Part shown: positions 7,839 through 16,348 of the stretch, piece after piece
Numbering within the stretch: the first letter of the stretch is position 1
How the letters are laid out: every line of letters begins with the position of its first letter
Origin: Niastella sp. OAS944
GTDB taxonomy: Bacteria > Bacteroidota > Bacteroidia > Chitinophagales > Chitinophagaceae
Assembly (NCBI GenBank): GCA_024809215.1
Contig: JANUBW010000001.1
Coordinates: 1,528,744-1,592,743 of the forward strand
DNA: 64,000 bases
Direction of reading: 5' to 3'
Translations under genes and position numbers: made by a program
The notes under the pieces: generated by a model
Databases searched by the model: none
What the model was told of the DNA's origin: nothing
The model's input: only the letters and a program-made list of their open reading frames with translations

Positions 7839-7950
7839 GCGTTGGATTCATATCCGCCGGTTGGCGGACTCGGGCTGCGACCGCCCACTGGCGGTTTCAA
7901 CTCCCGATCCCGCTACAAAGAGAAGCCTTCACGAAAGTGAGTGCTTTTTT
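7839..7950 (+). repeat. degenerate copy 2 of the tRNA 3' half with two palindromic inserts
   Basis: Positions 7839-7915 repeat the tRNA 3' half. One insert of the TCCGCC/GGCGGA type stands in the anticodon arm. A second, containing ACCGCCCACTGGCGGT, lies between CTCGGG and TTCAACT of the T-arm. A terminator copy with one stem mismatch follows at 7923-7950. Confidence 0.75.
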
Positions 7951-7960
7951 ATTGTATTTA

Positions 7961-7990
7961 GCGTTGATTCATTTCCGCCAGTTGGCGGGA
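7961..7990 (+). repeat. short degenerate copy 3 of the tRNA fragment
   Basis: GCGTTGATTCAT followed by TCCGCCAGTTGGCGGG, then the similarity stops. It is the anticodon-arm part plus the first palindromic insert only. Confidence 0.6.
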
Positions 7991-8065
7991 CAGAAACGGC
8001 AGCCCCGATTGCTTACACTTTATGGTGGAAGTATGACATCATTTAGCGAAATGGAACCGTCGATT

Positions 8066-8476
8066 TTACCTATTATTAAAATATAACTCCAAAAACTCGT
8101 CCATGCTTTTTGCCACTGCTGGCCTTCCTAAAGCTTCAATCATATCTTCTGGCAGATGAGATTCTGCGGCAGTGTTTACTAATATTGGTTGTTTACCATC
8201 TGGCTCAAAAAATACGAAGTTACCCAATAACATCACATTATAAAGACATTCACCCAACTGCTTACTTCCACAGGGTCTACTGACCATAAAACCACTCACA
8301 GTCGAATCAATTGTATCAATGTAAATCGTACATCTATTTTCTTCGTCAAATTGTAAATCAATATAAGTTTCATCTTTTGCTATAATGTACTTACTAAATA
8401 TAGCTAATATACTTTCTGTCGAAATTTCCTGAGAATCCTGATGCAGATGGGCCTGTAAAAAATATTCGTATGACAT
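8066..8476 (-). CDS. hypothetical protein, orphan
   Basis: 136 residues, not recognised. It is acidic overall, with alternating beta-type stretches (TYIDLQFDEENRCTIYIDTI) and a C-terminal helix (SMDEFLELYFNN). No signal peptide or membrane segment is seen. A -7-like TATATTTAC lies about 24 bases upstream of the start on the minus strand. Size, composition and its place in an AT-rich stretch of orphan genes are reminiscent of immunity proteins of polymorphic toxin systems, but no toxin is adjacent and no family motif is visible. Confidence 0.6.
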   Translation of the reverse strand: MSYEYFLQAHLHQDSQEISTESILAIFSKYIIAKDETYIDLQFDEENRCTIYIDTIDSTVSGFMVSRPCGSKQLGECLYNVMLLGNFVFFEPDGKQPILVNTAAESHLPEDMIEALGRPAVAKSMDEFLELYFNNR

Positions 8477-8556
8477 CCTTTGTTCATTTTTCTAAGTAAA
8501 TATACAGAGGAGTTTTTTTTATTGGGCTGAACTCCCGTTTGGAATACCAGAATTAA

Positions 8557-8633
8557 GCGTTGGATTCATATCCGCCAGCTGGCGGGCTCGGGCTGCGACC
8601 GCCCACTGGCGGTTTCAACTACAGATCCCGCTA
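8557..8633 (+). repeat. degenerate copy 4 of the tRNA 3' half with two palindromic inserts
   Basis: It has the same structure as the copy at 7839-7915: GCGTTGGATTCATA, TCCGCCAGCTGGCGGG, CTCGGG, then ACCGCCCACTGGCGGT, TTCAACT and GATCCCGCTA. The T-arm 3' strand is mutated and no good terminator follows. It lies about 640 bases from copy 2, with the gene at 8066-8476 between them. Confidence 0.7.
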
Positions 8634-8748
8634 CAGAGAAAGAAGCCGGAATTATCTACACTTAAAAACACGCCAAGTGCATTAAATCGAACAATATTCT
8701 ATAAATTTAAAAACGGCAGATATAAACCTGCCTCGAACCCTTTTTAAT

Positions 8749-9138
8749 ATGTCTTACACTTCAATTAGAAAATTTAGAATTTGGAAATACTCTGTTAGTC
8801 TTTCATTTCTATTGTTGCGAAGTTCTTATAGTAAGGAGGAAAAAACAGGCAAATTTAATATTGATATAGAGTTCACAGGTGTTGATTATCTGGACATCCC
8901 TATTACCCTCCATGGTATTTCAATTGAAGAAATAAAAGAAAATCTACCTGAAAAATTCGCTAAATATCAAAACTCATCACGATATAGAGTGTTTCAAATT
9001 ACACCAAATGCTAACCACTATATTGTAGCAGCTAACTATGTTGTAGGTAAGAACAAATGGGATCATGGGGAAGATCGAATGATGAATCTCTCTTTAAAAT
9101 ATGATGAGATATTAGCTATGTATCCCCCAAGAGGGTAG
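8749..9138 (+). CDS. hypothetical protein, immunity-like
   Basis: 129 residues, not confidently recognised. The segment FNIDIEFTGVDYLDIPITL and the acidic beta-rich layout recall small immunity proteins (for example the Imm50 type), which is only an impression. The first 30 residues are not a clean signal peptide, and an internal start may be used. It ends 26 bases inside the 3' end of the broken gene on the opposite strand. Low-GC composition unlike the flanking operons suggests acquisition. Confidence 0.5.
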   Translation: MSYTSIRKFRIWKYSVSLSFLLLRSSYSKEEKTGKFNIDIEFTGVDYLDIPITLHGISIEEIKENLPEKFAKYQNSSRYRVFQITPNANHYIVAANYVVGKNKWDHGEDRMMNLSLKYDEILAMYPPRG

Positions 9139-9241
9139 CACTTCTCTAAAGAATGCATCATCCCAGTCCTTTCGAGGCTTTATCGGGTCTATCTTGCTTT
9201 TAAGCTTATCTATAAGCTTCAAGCTTCTCAGCTATACTCAT
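9112..9241 (-). pseudogene. frameshifted MazE-like antitoxin remnant
   Basis: An ATG at 9239-9241 overlaps the TGA of the upstream 79-aa gene (ATGA), a normal translational-coupling arrangement. It encodes MSIAEKLEAYR and then stops. In the next frame the strand stays open to a TAA at 9112-9114 and reads IDPIKPRKDWDDAFFREVL. P-R-K-x-W-D-x-A-F is the characteristic C-terminus of MazE/AbrB-type antitoxins in Bacteroidota. Short AAGCTT repeats at the break (three copies) offer a slippage mechanism. No toxin gene is next to it. Confidence 0.45.
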
Positions 9242-9477
9242 TTTTTAAAATCTATTTCATAATCAAATCCCTTAGTATTCAATTTCCTAAGCCACCTATT
9301 ATATAGATTATTTCCAATAACAATTTTACCATCTTGCATAGTTAACGTCTCGCCTACAATGAAACTTTGCAAATCAGCTCTAAACTCTTTCTGCACATCA
9401 TCCAGAAATATGGGAGTTTTAGTTGAAAGTTTGTATAAGGAGCCGATGCTCTCAGAAATGACAGTTAATCCGTCCAT
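9238..9477 (-). CDS. hypothetical small protein, possible toxin-antitoxin partner
   Basis: 79 residues, unknown family. It contains FLDDVQKEFRADLQSFIVGE and GKIVIGNNLYNRWLRKL, soluble and charged. Its stop codon overlaps the start of the broken antitoxin-like frame at 9112-9241, so the two were probably one operon. Nothing in the sequence fixes a function. Confidence 0.45.
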   Translation of the reverse strand: MDGLTVISESIGSLYKLSTKTPIFLDDVQKEFRADLQSFIVGETLTMQDGKIVIGNNLYNRWLRKLNTKGFDYEIDFKK

Positions 9478-9702
9478 AGATAAATGATTGATACGCTTAG
9501 TTAAATGTAATAAACTCTAAACTTCTTTGGAAATCAATTTATTATTAAACCCTGGCTGGCCCTTCCCCTCCCGATACCTGGTAAAAGCTTCAGTATTGAA
9601 GCATAAAAAACGTGAAAAACACCCTCCCATTTATTCTTTAAATTTTTGTAATCTCGAGAACTAATATTTCGAATACAATTCATTGCAGTATATAAAGAAT
9701 TT

Positions 9703-11469
9703 ATGGCTGAAGCAAAAGACATTGCTGAATATTACCTTGAACGATATCGGAAAACGGTACGTTTTGCCAATGTCACACTACTTATTGTTCTCGTTTTGCT
9801 TTTGGTCAACTGGCTATTTGCAGTAGAGCCAGGGTATCAGGCCATAACCTATTCTCGCAAGCAATACAAAAGCCAAATCAAAGCAGCTGAAAAAAGACTG
9901 ATATAATTCTCTGACCGGTTAAACCGTTATCATTACCGCTACTCAAATGATTCACTTACGAATCTTCGTAACATAGCAAATGTTGATACCCTAAAAAAAC
10001 AGTTGTTAATACACCCTAAAAATAATTCACTTCAACAAACCATTGATAGTCTTGAAGAGCATATTAGTTTTTACCGTTTTGACTCTGCCCGCCGTTCATT
10101 TTTGCAGGATAAAATGGACCTATACAGAGATAGCATTAAACGTGTAAAGCAAAAAAGGTTGGAGCTTAATACACTGAAGAGCGCATCATTAAATGAAAAC
10201 CTAAAAGATTACGATTGGAAGTCTCTTATTCGCTTTATTTTTATCGTCGCCTCCAATCCAAAAGATGGTACTCTTTATTTAATGGGACTGATCATGTTCA
10301 CGTTAACTTTTGCGTTTATGGTCAGATGGCTTTCGTTGCATTATCTTGCAAGAGCAATGCGTATCTATAAGGAAATTTCACATAACAATGAACCTTACAA
10401 CGACCTTGCAATTCCTGCACCATTTTGGCTTGCGCCCTTCCCAATTGATAATAAAAAGAAAGTCACAAGTAAAAACAGGGTGCATCAGGAAGAACTACTA
10501 AAAGTGCTTGGCTTTTTTCCTAGCAAACGGAAACCCGCTTTCTTTGTTGCCTGCTTCATGCTGGTGCTCATTTTACTGCAGATACGATTCTTTTATATCT
10601 GCATTTATTCCAACACCCCAGGACGCTTTGATTTTATTTTTACTTTGAGTGCCATTTTATTTCTTTTATCACTCTTCCAGACCCTCATCTGGTTTGTTCC
10701 AATTAAAGTAGAGGACCATTACAACGCTGAATCGCCCAGAAATAATATTAGCAGGAAGGTCTTTATTGGAATAACAGCTTCGGCTCTCATATCCGCTTTT
10801 CTCCTTAGCAATAAAAATCGAATTTCAAACTTCTACGGGCTTAATGCAAAGCGGTTTCTTAAACAGAAAAATAAAAAGAAGTGTAAAAATGGTGGCGATA
10901 TTGCAGAAGGCTTGTATTACAGGAACCCTCACCCCAAAAATAAGGATAAGGTAAAATACTTGTATTTCTTCGATCCTAACCATTACTCTATTACATTTAT
11001 CGATATTCAGAATGAAGATCACCTCACTTCTTTCAAAAAACATCTGCTACCTGTAAAGGAAACTGATAACTTGTTTGATGGCTCTTTTGCTTTTAAATAC
11101 AGAAGTCACAGTTGGCATATCGAGCAGTACACATTTTTTCTTTTAAAAGCTGGCAAGAAAAAACAGGCCGTGGATTTTTTGGTAAAATCTGTAACCTCTC
11201 AAAAATTCATCAGGCTGAACGATTATAGATTGTTAGATCTTGCAGCCATACTTTGTCTTCGTTATGACGGTAATGAACTTAACACCCTGGTAGAATTTTG
11301 CGACCTTCAATTTGCGGAAGATAATTCTGATGAAAGTATTTATTTTACCGGAGTAAGGTATGAAAACAAAGAATTAATGCTGCGGATTTCTAAATGGAGG
11401 AGCAAAGAGTGGACGAATAAGATCCGTAAACAAAAGTCTATCAAATGGGATAATCATAAAATTGTATGA
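9703..11469 (+). pseudogene. multi-pass membrane protein gene interrupted by one in-frame TAA
   Basis: Frame 1 runs from ATG 9703, hits TAA at 9904-9906, and the same frame is then open without interruption to 11469. Upstream of the TTG at 10003 it reads FSDRLNRYHYRYSNDSLTNL. Without the stop the product would be about 588 residues: one membrane helix at about 24-41, a predicted periplasmic coiled coil (about 45-160), further helices (LYLMGLIMFTLTFAFMV, FFVACFMLVLILL, FIFTLSAILFLLSLF) and a soluble C-terminal part. I do not recognise the family. Either a nonsense mutation, a sequencing error or, less likely, read-through. Composition is AT-rich like its neighbourhood. Confidence 0.6.
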
Positions 11470-11470
11470 T

Positions 11471-11535
11471 GGGCAGTTATTTTAATGTAGAATAGCGCTT
11501 TCGCGAAGGTGGCGGTTCGAATCCGCCACTGCCCT
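11471..11535 (+). other. tRNA-like relic lacking a proper anticodon arm
   Basis: A perfect 7-bp acceptor stem (GGGCAGT with ACTGCCC) and a perfect T-arm (GGCGG/CCGCC around TTCGAAT) are present. The region between is about 8 bases too short. A weak D-arm (TTTT/AGAA) is possible. The anticodon position holds only a 3-bp hairpin CGC-TTTC-GCG with a 4-base loop. It starts right after the stop of the preceding gene. Probably a tRNA pseudogene; a non-decoding tRNA-like RNA is possible. Confidence 0.5.
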
Positions 11536-11855
11536 ATTTAATTTATAGATTGACATTCATAAATAATTGCACTGACCTGATTGGAGCATATTCCATGTTA
11601 AACCAATAATCTTAAGCTGCCCCGATTTCATATTCCGACTAACTCTAAATAACAATCGAACATTAATTGCCTGAAAGAAATATTTATAAAACAGAATTGG
11701 ATAACTAAAATTGATGTAACTTAAAGTAATATTTCTCAGCTTCTATTTCCCCCTCCCCCTCTATCTAAATCTCAAAATTTTCCAAATCTCCTATGTGGTG
11801 AGTTTTTAATACTTAAACTCTCAAATTGATTATTTAACAAATACATACATAGGTT
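11536..11855. other. gene-free AT-rich spacer
   Basis: 320 bases between the tRNA relic and the SBBP protein. I see no open frame or clear hairpin. It presumably carries the promoter of the downstream gene, but no good TAnnTTTG box stands out. Confidence 0.4.
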
Positions 11856-14783
11856 ATGAAGAAAATGCTACTCTTCAGGAAATCACTATTTCTTGCCGGC
11901 TTCCTTTTTGCTTCAACAGTTGGTTTTGCCCAGGTTACTGAAAAATGGGTAAAGCGTCAAAACGGAGACGCAAATGTTATGGACAAAGCAAATGGGTTGG
12001 TAGTGGACCATAATGGGAATGTTATTGTAACCGGTCTTTGCGATGGCGATAACAATTCTTCCGGCACCAACTGGGCCACTATTAAATATAACGATGATGG
12101 TGATATACAATGGGTAAAAAGGTATAACGGCCCTGCTAATAGTAGTGATGAAGCAAAGGCCATAACAACAGACAGCAGTGGCAATATCTATATAACAGGT
12201 TGGAGTACAGGGAACGGAACCGACGGAGACATAACCACTATAAAATATGATGAGGATGGTAATCAGGAATGGGTAAACCGGTATAATGGTCCCGACAGTT
12301 CTTTCGATATAGCATCTGCCATTACAGTTGATAAAAACGGCAATGTATATGTAACAGGATATAGTACAGGAAACGGTACGGAAAGCGACATTACGATCAT
12401 TAAGTACGATAATGATGGACTTACAAAATGGGTAAGAAGGTATAACGGCCCGGGAAATTCTTTCGATGAAGCAAGTGCAATTGTTGTAGATGATAACGGG
12501 CATGTATATGTATCTGGATATAGTACAGGAAGCGGAACGCGTGGTGATTTTACAACCATTAAGTATGACGAGGATGGTAATCAGGAATGGATAAACCGGT
12601 ATAATGGTCCTGTAAATAAATACGATGGGGCAAAAGACCTGGCCCTGGATAACAATGGCAACGTGTATGTAACAGGCCTCGCTAACATTGGCGAGTTTGA
12701 CGAAACCGACGTTCTCACCATTAAATACAATGCATCGGGCCAACAGCAATGGGCAGTGTTTTATAGCGGCGGATGGTACGATAAAGCGAATGCGATGGGC
12801 ATAGATGCGTCAGGCAATGTGTACATAACCCTGGCAAGCGGCCCTCCTGATGATGATCCTGACAATAATTTTATAACCATTAAGTATGACACAGCAGGCA
12901 TACTGCAGTGGCAAGCCATATACGACGGCGCAGACGGGCAACTGGGCGCATTAGCCGCTGACCTTGTGCTTGATACAGCCGGCAACGTATATATTACAGG
13001 CGGTATTTCAATTGAGCGTGAAATAGATTATGCTACCATTAAGTATAATACCAACGGCGTACAGCAGTGGATAGCATTCTACAACGACCCCGGAAATGGT
13101 TTAGACAGGGCAAGCGCCATAGGTGTTGATAAGAATGGTAACGTATATATCACCGGCATGAGCAGGCTTGATGAGTCTAACTATTTTGATTATGCCACTA
13201 TTAAGTACAATGCCGATGGCATGCAAAAATGGATACAAAGATTTAACGGCGTAAACGACCAGATAAAAGGAGGTGCCGATGTCGCATCTGCCCTTGCATT
13301 AGATACTGCTGGTAACGTGTATGTAACAGGTGGCATGTCAAGATTGAATACCGGATTGGATTATACCACCTATAAGTATGATGAAAATGCAAACAGGATC
13401 TGGAAAAAAACATTCAACGGTTTCAGCATGGGCCCCGACTTTGCCAGGGATATAGCAGTGGATACCAAGGGAAATGTTTATGTAACAGGAACAAGTGATG
13501 GGGGCGACTACGCCACCATTAAATACAGCAAAGATGGAGAAACGAAATGGATAAAAAGATATGATGGCCCCGGCCATTCTTTAGATGAGGCAACCGCCAT
13601 TGCAGTAGATCAAAACGGCAATGTATATGTTACGGGAAGAAGTGTGAACAACCCTGGTGAATTTGAACCAACCGGCGATTACGCCACCATTAAGTACGAT
13701 AAAGATGGAAATACAAAATGGGTGAAACGCTATGATGGTCCAGGTAACGGTATTGACCGGCCAACAGCCATCGCCGTTGACAATGCAGGCAATGTGTATG
13801 TGACAGGGCAAAGCTTTGGCAGTGGAACAGGTGACGACTATGCAACCATTAAATACGCTGCCAATGGTAATCAACTGTGGGTGGCCAGGTACAACGGGCC
13901 GGGTAACGCCGCAGATCATGCACAGGCCATAGCAATAGATGCAATGGGCTATGTATATGTTACGGGTGCGGGCACTGGCAGCAACGGAATAAAAGCCTTT
14001 ACCACTATTAAATACAATGCTGCCGGCGCGAAGCAGTGGACGGCCAAATTCGAAGGAACAGGCTCGCCCGCCAACGATATAGCCATAGATGCTTCGGGCA
14101 ATGTGTTTATAACAGGGTCAAATGCGGGCAATTATGCTACGCTAAAGTACAATGCAGCGGGCGCCCAACAGTGGGTGGCAACATACGACGGCGGTAACGC
14201 CGATGAAGCTATGGCGCTGGCATTGGATGACCAGGGTAATGTGTATGTAACAGGAAGCAGCAGTACCAGCATATTTCTCTTCGCAGACATCGCCACCATT
14301 AAATACAATGCAGCAGGTATTCAGCAATGGCTGGCCAGGTACGACGGCCCGGCTGCAGGAACAGATGGAGCTACAGATATTGCAGTAGACAATACGGGCA
14401 ATGTGTATGTAACGGGATCCAGCGAAGGCATCGGTAGCTCCAGCGATTACGTCACCATCAGGTATGCACAAACACCTCCCATTTCCACTATATCTGCTAA
14501 CGCAGCAGAGAAACCGCTTGTTACTAACGAACAAGGCTCTGCTACATTAAATGCGAAAGCATTTCCAAACGCATTTACCCAATTCACCAATCTGCAATGG
14601 AATGGCACCGGCAAACCGGTTACAATTATTATTACAGATATGCAGGGTAAATTGGTTGAAAAAGGAACGGGTCTTGCCTCCAATGGCATTATAAAGATTG
14701 GCCATAACTTTAAGCCGGGTGTATATTTTGCTGAAATAATACAGGGTGCTGAAAGGGTGGTAATGAAATTGATAAAAAATTAA
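11856..14783 (+). CDS. secreted SBBP-repeat beta-propeller protein with T9SS sorting domain
   Basis: 975 residues. A signal peptide (about 1-26, ending ASTVGFAQ) is followed by about 15 copies of a roughly 53-residue unit with the pattern DYATIKYNxDGxxxWxxRYNGP, then D-x-x-GNVYVTG. These are SBBP repeats, expected to form beta-propeller blades. The last about 85 residues (PNAFTQFTNLQW, VTIIITDMQGKLVEKG, GVYFAEIIQGAERVVMKLIK) are a type A T9SS C-terminal sorting domain. The protein is therefore secreted or surface-attached by type IX secretion. Ligand unknown; adhesion or polymer binding is plausible. A strong terminator follows. Confidence 0.92.
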   Translation: MKKMLLFRKSLFLAGFLFASTVGFAQVTEKWVKRQNGDANVMDKANGLVVDHNGNVIVTGLCDGDNNSSGTNWATIKYNDDGDIQWVKRYNGPANSSDEAKAITTDSSGNIYITGWSTGNGTDGDITTIKYDEDGNQEWVNRYNGPDSSFDIASAITVDKNGNVYVTGYSTGNGTESDITIIKYDNDGLTKWVRRYNGPGNSFDEASAIVVDDNGHVYVSGYSTGSGTRGDFTTIKYDEDGNQEWINRYNGPVNKYDGAKDLALDNNGNVYVTGLANIGEFDETDVLTIKYNASGQQQWAVFYSGGWYDKANAMGIDASGNVYITLASGPPDDDPDNNFITIKYDTAGILQWQAIYDGADGQLGALAADLVLDTAGNVYITGGISIEREIDYATIKYNTNGVQQWIAFYNDPGNGLDRASAIGVDKNGNVYITGMSRLDESNYFDYATIKYNADGMQKWIQRFNGVNDQIKGGADVASALALDTAGNVYVTGGMSRLNTGLDYTTYKYDENANRIWKKTFNGFSMGPDFARDIAVDTKGNVYVTGTSDGGDYATIKYSKDGETKWIKRYDGPGHSLDEATAIAVDQNGNVYVTGRSVNNPGEFEPTGDYATIKYDKDGNTKWVKRYDGPGNGIDRPTAIAVDNAGNVYVTGQSFGSGTGDDYATIKYAANGNQLWVARYNGPGNAADHAQAIAIDAMGYVYVTGAGTGSNGIKAFTTIKYNAAGAKQWTAKFEGTGSPANDIAIDASGNVFITGSNAGNYATLKYNAAGAQQWVATYDGGNADEAMALALDDQGNVYVTGSSSTSIFLFADIATIKYNAAGIQQWLARYDGPAAGTDGATDIAVDNTGNVYVTGSSEGIGSSSDYVTIRYAQTPPISTISANAAEKPLVTNEQGSATLNAKAFPNAFTQFTNLQWNGTGKPVTIIITDMQGKLVEKGTGLASNGIIKIGHNFKPGVYFAEIIQGAERVVMKLIKN

Positions 14784-14796
14784 GCAGACTGCACGA

Positions 14797-14824
14797 AAGG
14801 CTTCACGAAAGTGAGGCCTTTTGT
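14797..14824 (+). terminator. terminator, same hairpin as the tRNA terminator
   Basis: AAGGCTTCAC-GAAA-GTGAGGCCTT is identical in stem and loop to 7657-7680, followed by a short T-run. It separates the SBBP gene from the GH105 gene. Confidence 0.75.
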
Positions 14825-14840
14825 TGTAATTTGCCGTACT

Positions 14841-16169
14841 ATGAAACAGTTTTTGTTACTTATTGCCTGCGGCTTTGCGGCTTGTGCAACATCTAAAAAA
14901 ACGCCTGCTAACCGCCTGCTCTACTCGCAAAAGGCGGTTGAAAACCGTGCATTAAAAAGCTTCGCTTCTAATCGTAATGTTCAACAACTGGATAAGGCTC
15001 ACTGGGATTATGTACCAGGCTTAGTGGCTTTTAGCGTGTTGAAAGCCTGGGAGCAATATCCTGAAAAAGAAGAATACTACCGGGTAGTAAAAGCCTATGC
15101 CGATCATGTATTACAGGGACAGGATACTGTAAAAGTTGGCCAAAGCAATATTGATGATCTTGCAGCAGGTAAGATATTTTTTACATTATATAAGACTGAA
15201 TTAAAAAAGGGGTACACGGCAGATGCCAATAGATATAGGAACTGTGTTACTTTTTTAAGGAATAAGCTGAAATATAACCACAGTCGTATTGATGCTCCCA
15301 AACCAGGGGCTGGCGGTTTTTACCACAAAGCACAGTATCCTAACCAAATGTGGCTGGATGGTTTATACATGGGACCTGCCTTATATGCCGGCTGGCAAAA
15401 TGCTTTCGGGCAAGAGACTGCAGATAATTTTGACTCATGGTCAGATATTGCATTGCAATTTAAGATCCTTAACAAACACACCTACGACCCGCAAAAGCAA
15501 TTGAATTATCATGCCTGGAGCGCCGATCCTACAGATGAGAACTCGTTCTGGGCTCGAAAAGAGGGTGAATTTAAAGGTTGCTCGTCTGAATTTTGGGGTA
15601 GAGGAATGGGCTGGTACTTTGCGGCGCTGGCAGATGTACTCGAATTAATGCCTAAAAACCATCCCGACTATAAAGCATTAACCGATATTATAAACCAGGT
15701 TGCGGCTGGATTAGCCCGTTATCAGGATCAACGTAGTGGCGTTTGGTATCAATTGTTGCAGTATGATGAAACTAAGAAAGCCGATGGAAAAGGTGATTCT
15801 ATTTCGGGAGAAATATATAATAAATGTAGTAGTGCCAACTACCTTGAAGCGTCTGCTTCATCTATGTTTACTTATGCTTATTTAAAAGGTATCCGCTTAG
15901 GTCTGTTAGATAAAAATAAGTACACGTCCGTAGCTAAGAAAGCCTATCAGGGATTGTTAACAACATTCATACGTGACGGACAAAATGGAGAAATGGATAT
16001 TATCCAATCCTGCGCTTCGGCGGGTTTAGGACCGGCAAAAGATAAATCCCGTACAGGAACTGTAAATTACTATCTATGCGGAACAGATGTAATTGTAACA
16101 CAGAATGAAGGAAAAGCTATAGGGCCCTTCATTCTGGCTAGTTTAGAATATGAGTTAAAAATCAATTAA
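14841..16169 (+). CDS. GH105 unsaturated rhamnogalacturonyl hydrolase-like lipoprotein
   Basis: 442 residues. The ATG at 14841 is chosen because it gives a lipoprotein signal (LLLIACGFAAC, lipid Cys15); an earlier GTG at 14811 lies inside the upstream terminator. The sequence has DYVPGLVAFSVLKAW, GGFYHKAQYPNQMWLDGLYMG and WGRGMGWYFAALADVLEL, blocks of GH88/GH105 (YteR/YesR) enzymes. These release the unsaturated galacturonosyl end of pectin or rhamnogalacturonan oligomers made by lyases. MWLDG contains the expected catalytic Asp. It is attached to a membrane facing the periplasm or surface. The GH28 gene at 62482 is the only other pectin enzyme in the window. Confidence 0.87.
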   Translation: MKQFLLLIACGFAACATSKKTPANRLLYSQKAVENRALKSFASNRNVQQLDKAHWDYVPGLVAFSVLKAWEQYPEKEEYYRVVKAYADHVLQGQDTVKVGQSNIDDLAAGKIFFTLYKTELKKGYTADANRYRNCVTFLRNKLKYNHSRIDAPKPGAGGFYHKAQYPNQMWLDGLYMGPALYAGWQNAFGQETADNFDSWSDIALQFKILNKHTYDPQKQLNYHAWSADPTDENSFWARKEGEFKGCSSEFWGRGMGWYFAALADVLELMPKNHPDYKALTDIINQVAAGLARYQDQRSGVWYQLLQYDETKKADGKGDSISGEIYNKCSSANYLEASASSMFTYAYLKGIRLGLLDKNKYTSVAKKAYQGLLTTFIRDGQNGEMDIIQSCASAGLGPAKDKSRTGTVNYYLCGTDVIVTQNEGKAIGPFILASLEYELKIN

Positions 16170-16264
16170 TTACGACACCTAGTTCTCTTTAACCAATTAC
16201 ATTTTTCAAACTCAGCCAAAACTTTCCTTTAATTACCGCCAAACGGAACAGCAAAGTACACTTT

Positions 16265-16303
16265 GTAACTAAAAAAGTTCTAATCCAGAACTAATAAAGT
16301 TAC
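16265..16303. promoter_or_regulatory. double dyad, candidate autoregulatory operator
   Basis: The outer arms GTAACT/AGTTAC and inner arms AGTTCT/AGAACT are both perfect. They are separated by 5-base spacers and centred on AATCC. The structure ends 45 bases upstream of the start of the small HTH-like gene at 16349. Confidence 0.45.
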
Positions 16304-16348
16304 ATTCCGTAGCAAGGATCATCCATGATTTTATGCAACTTTAATGTT

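Noticed and set aside
7671..8086. Plus-strand frames of 60-100 codons in the tRNA-copy region
   Set aside because: They run through tRNA fragments, palindromic inserts and terminators; the repeated PPVGG/SRYKEK residues are a by-product of the repeats.
9534..9722. 62-codon minus-strand frame
   Set aside because: It overlaps the start of the membrane-protein gene and lacks any recognisable feature.
11913..14689. Long minus-strand frames inside the SBBP gene
   Set aside because: They are antisense shadows of a strongly repetitive gene. Their Cys/Val/Ile-rich repeats mirror the codons of the real repeats.
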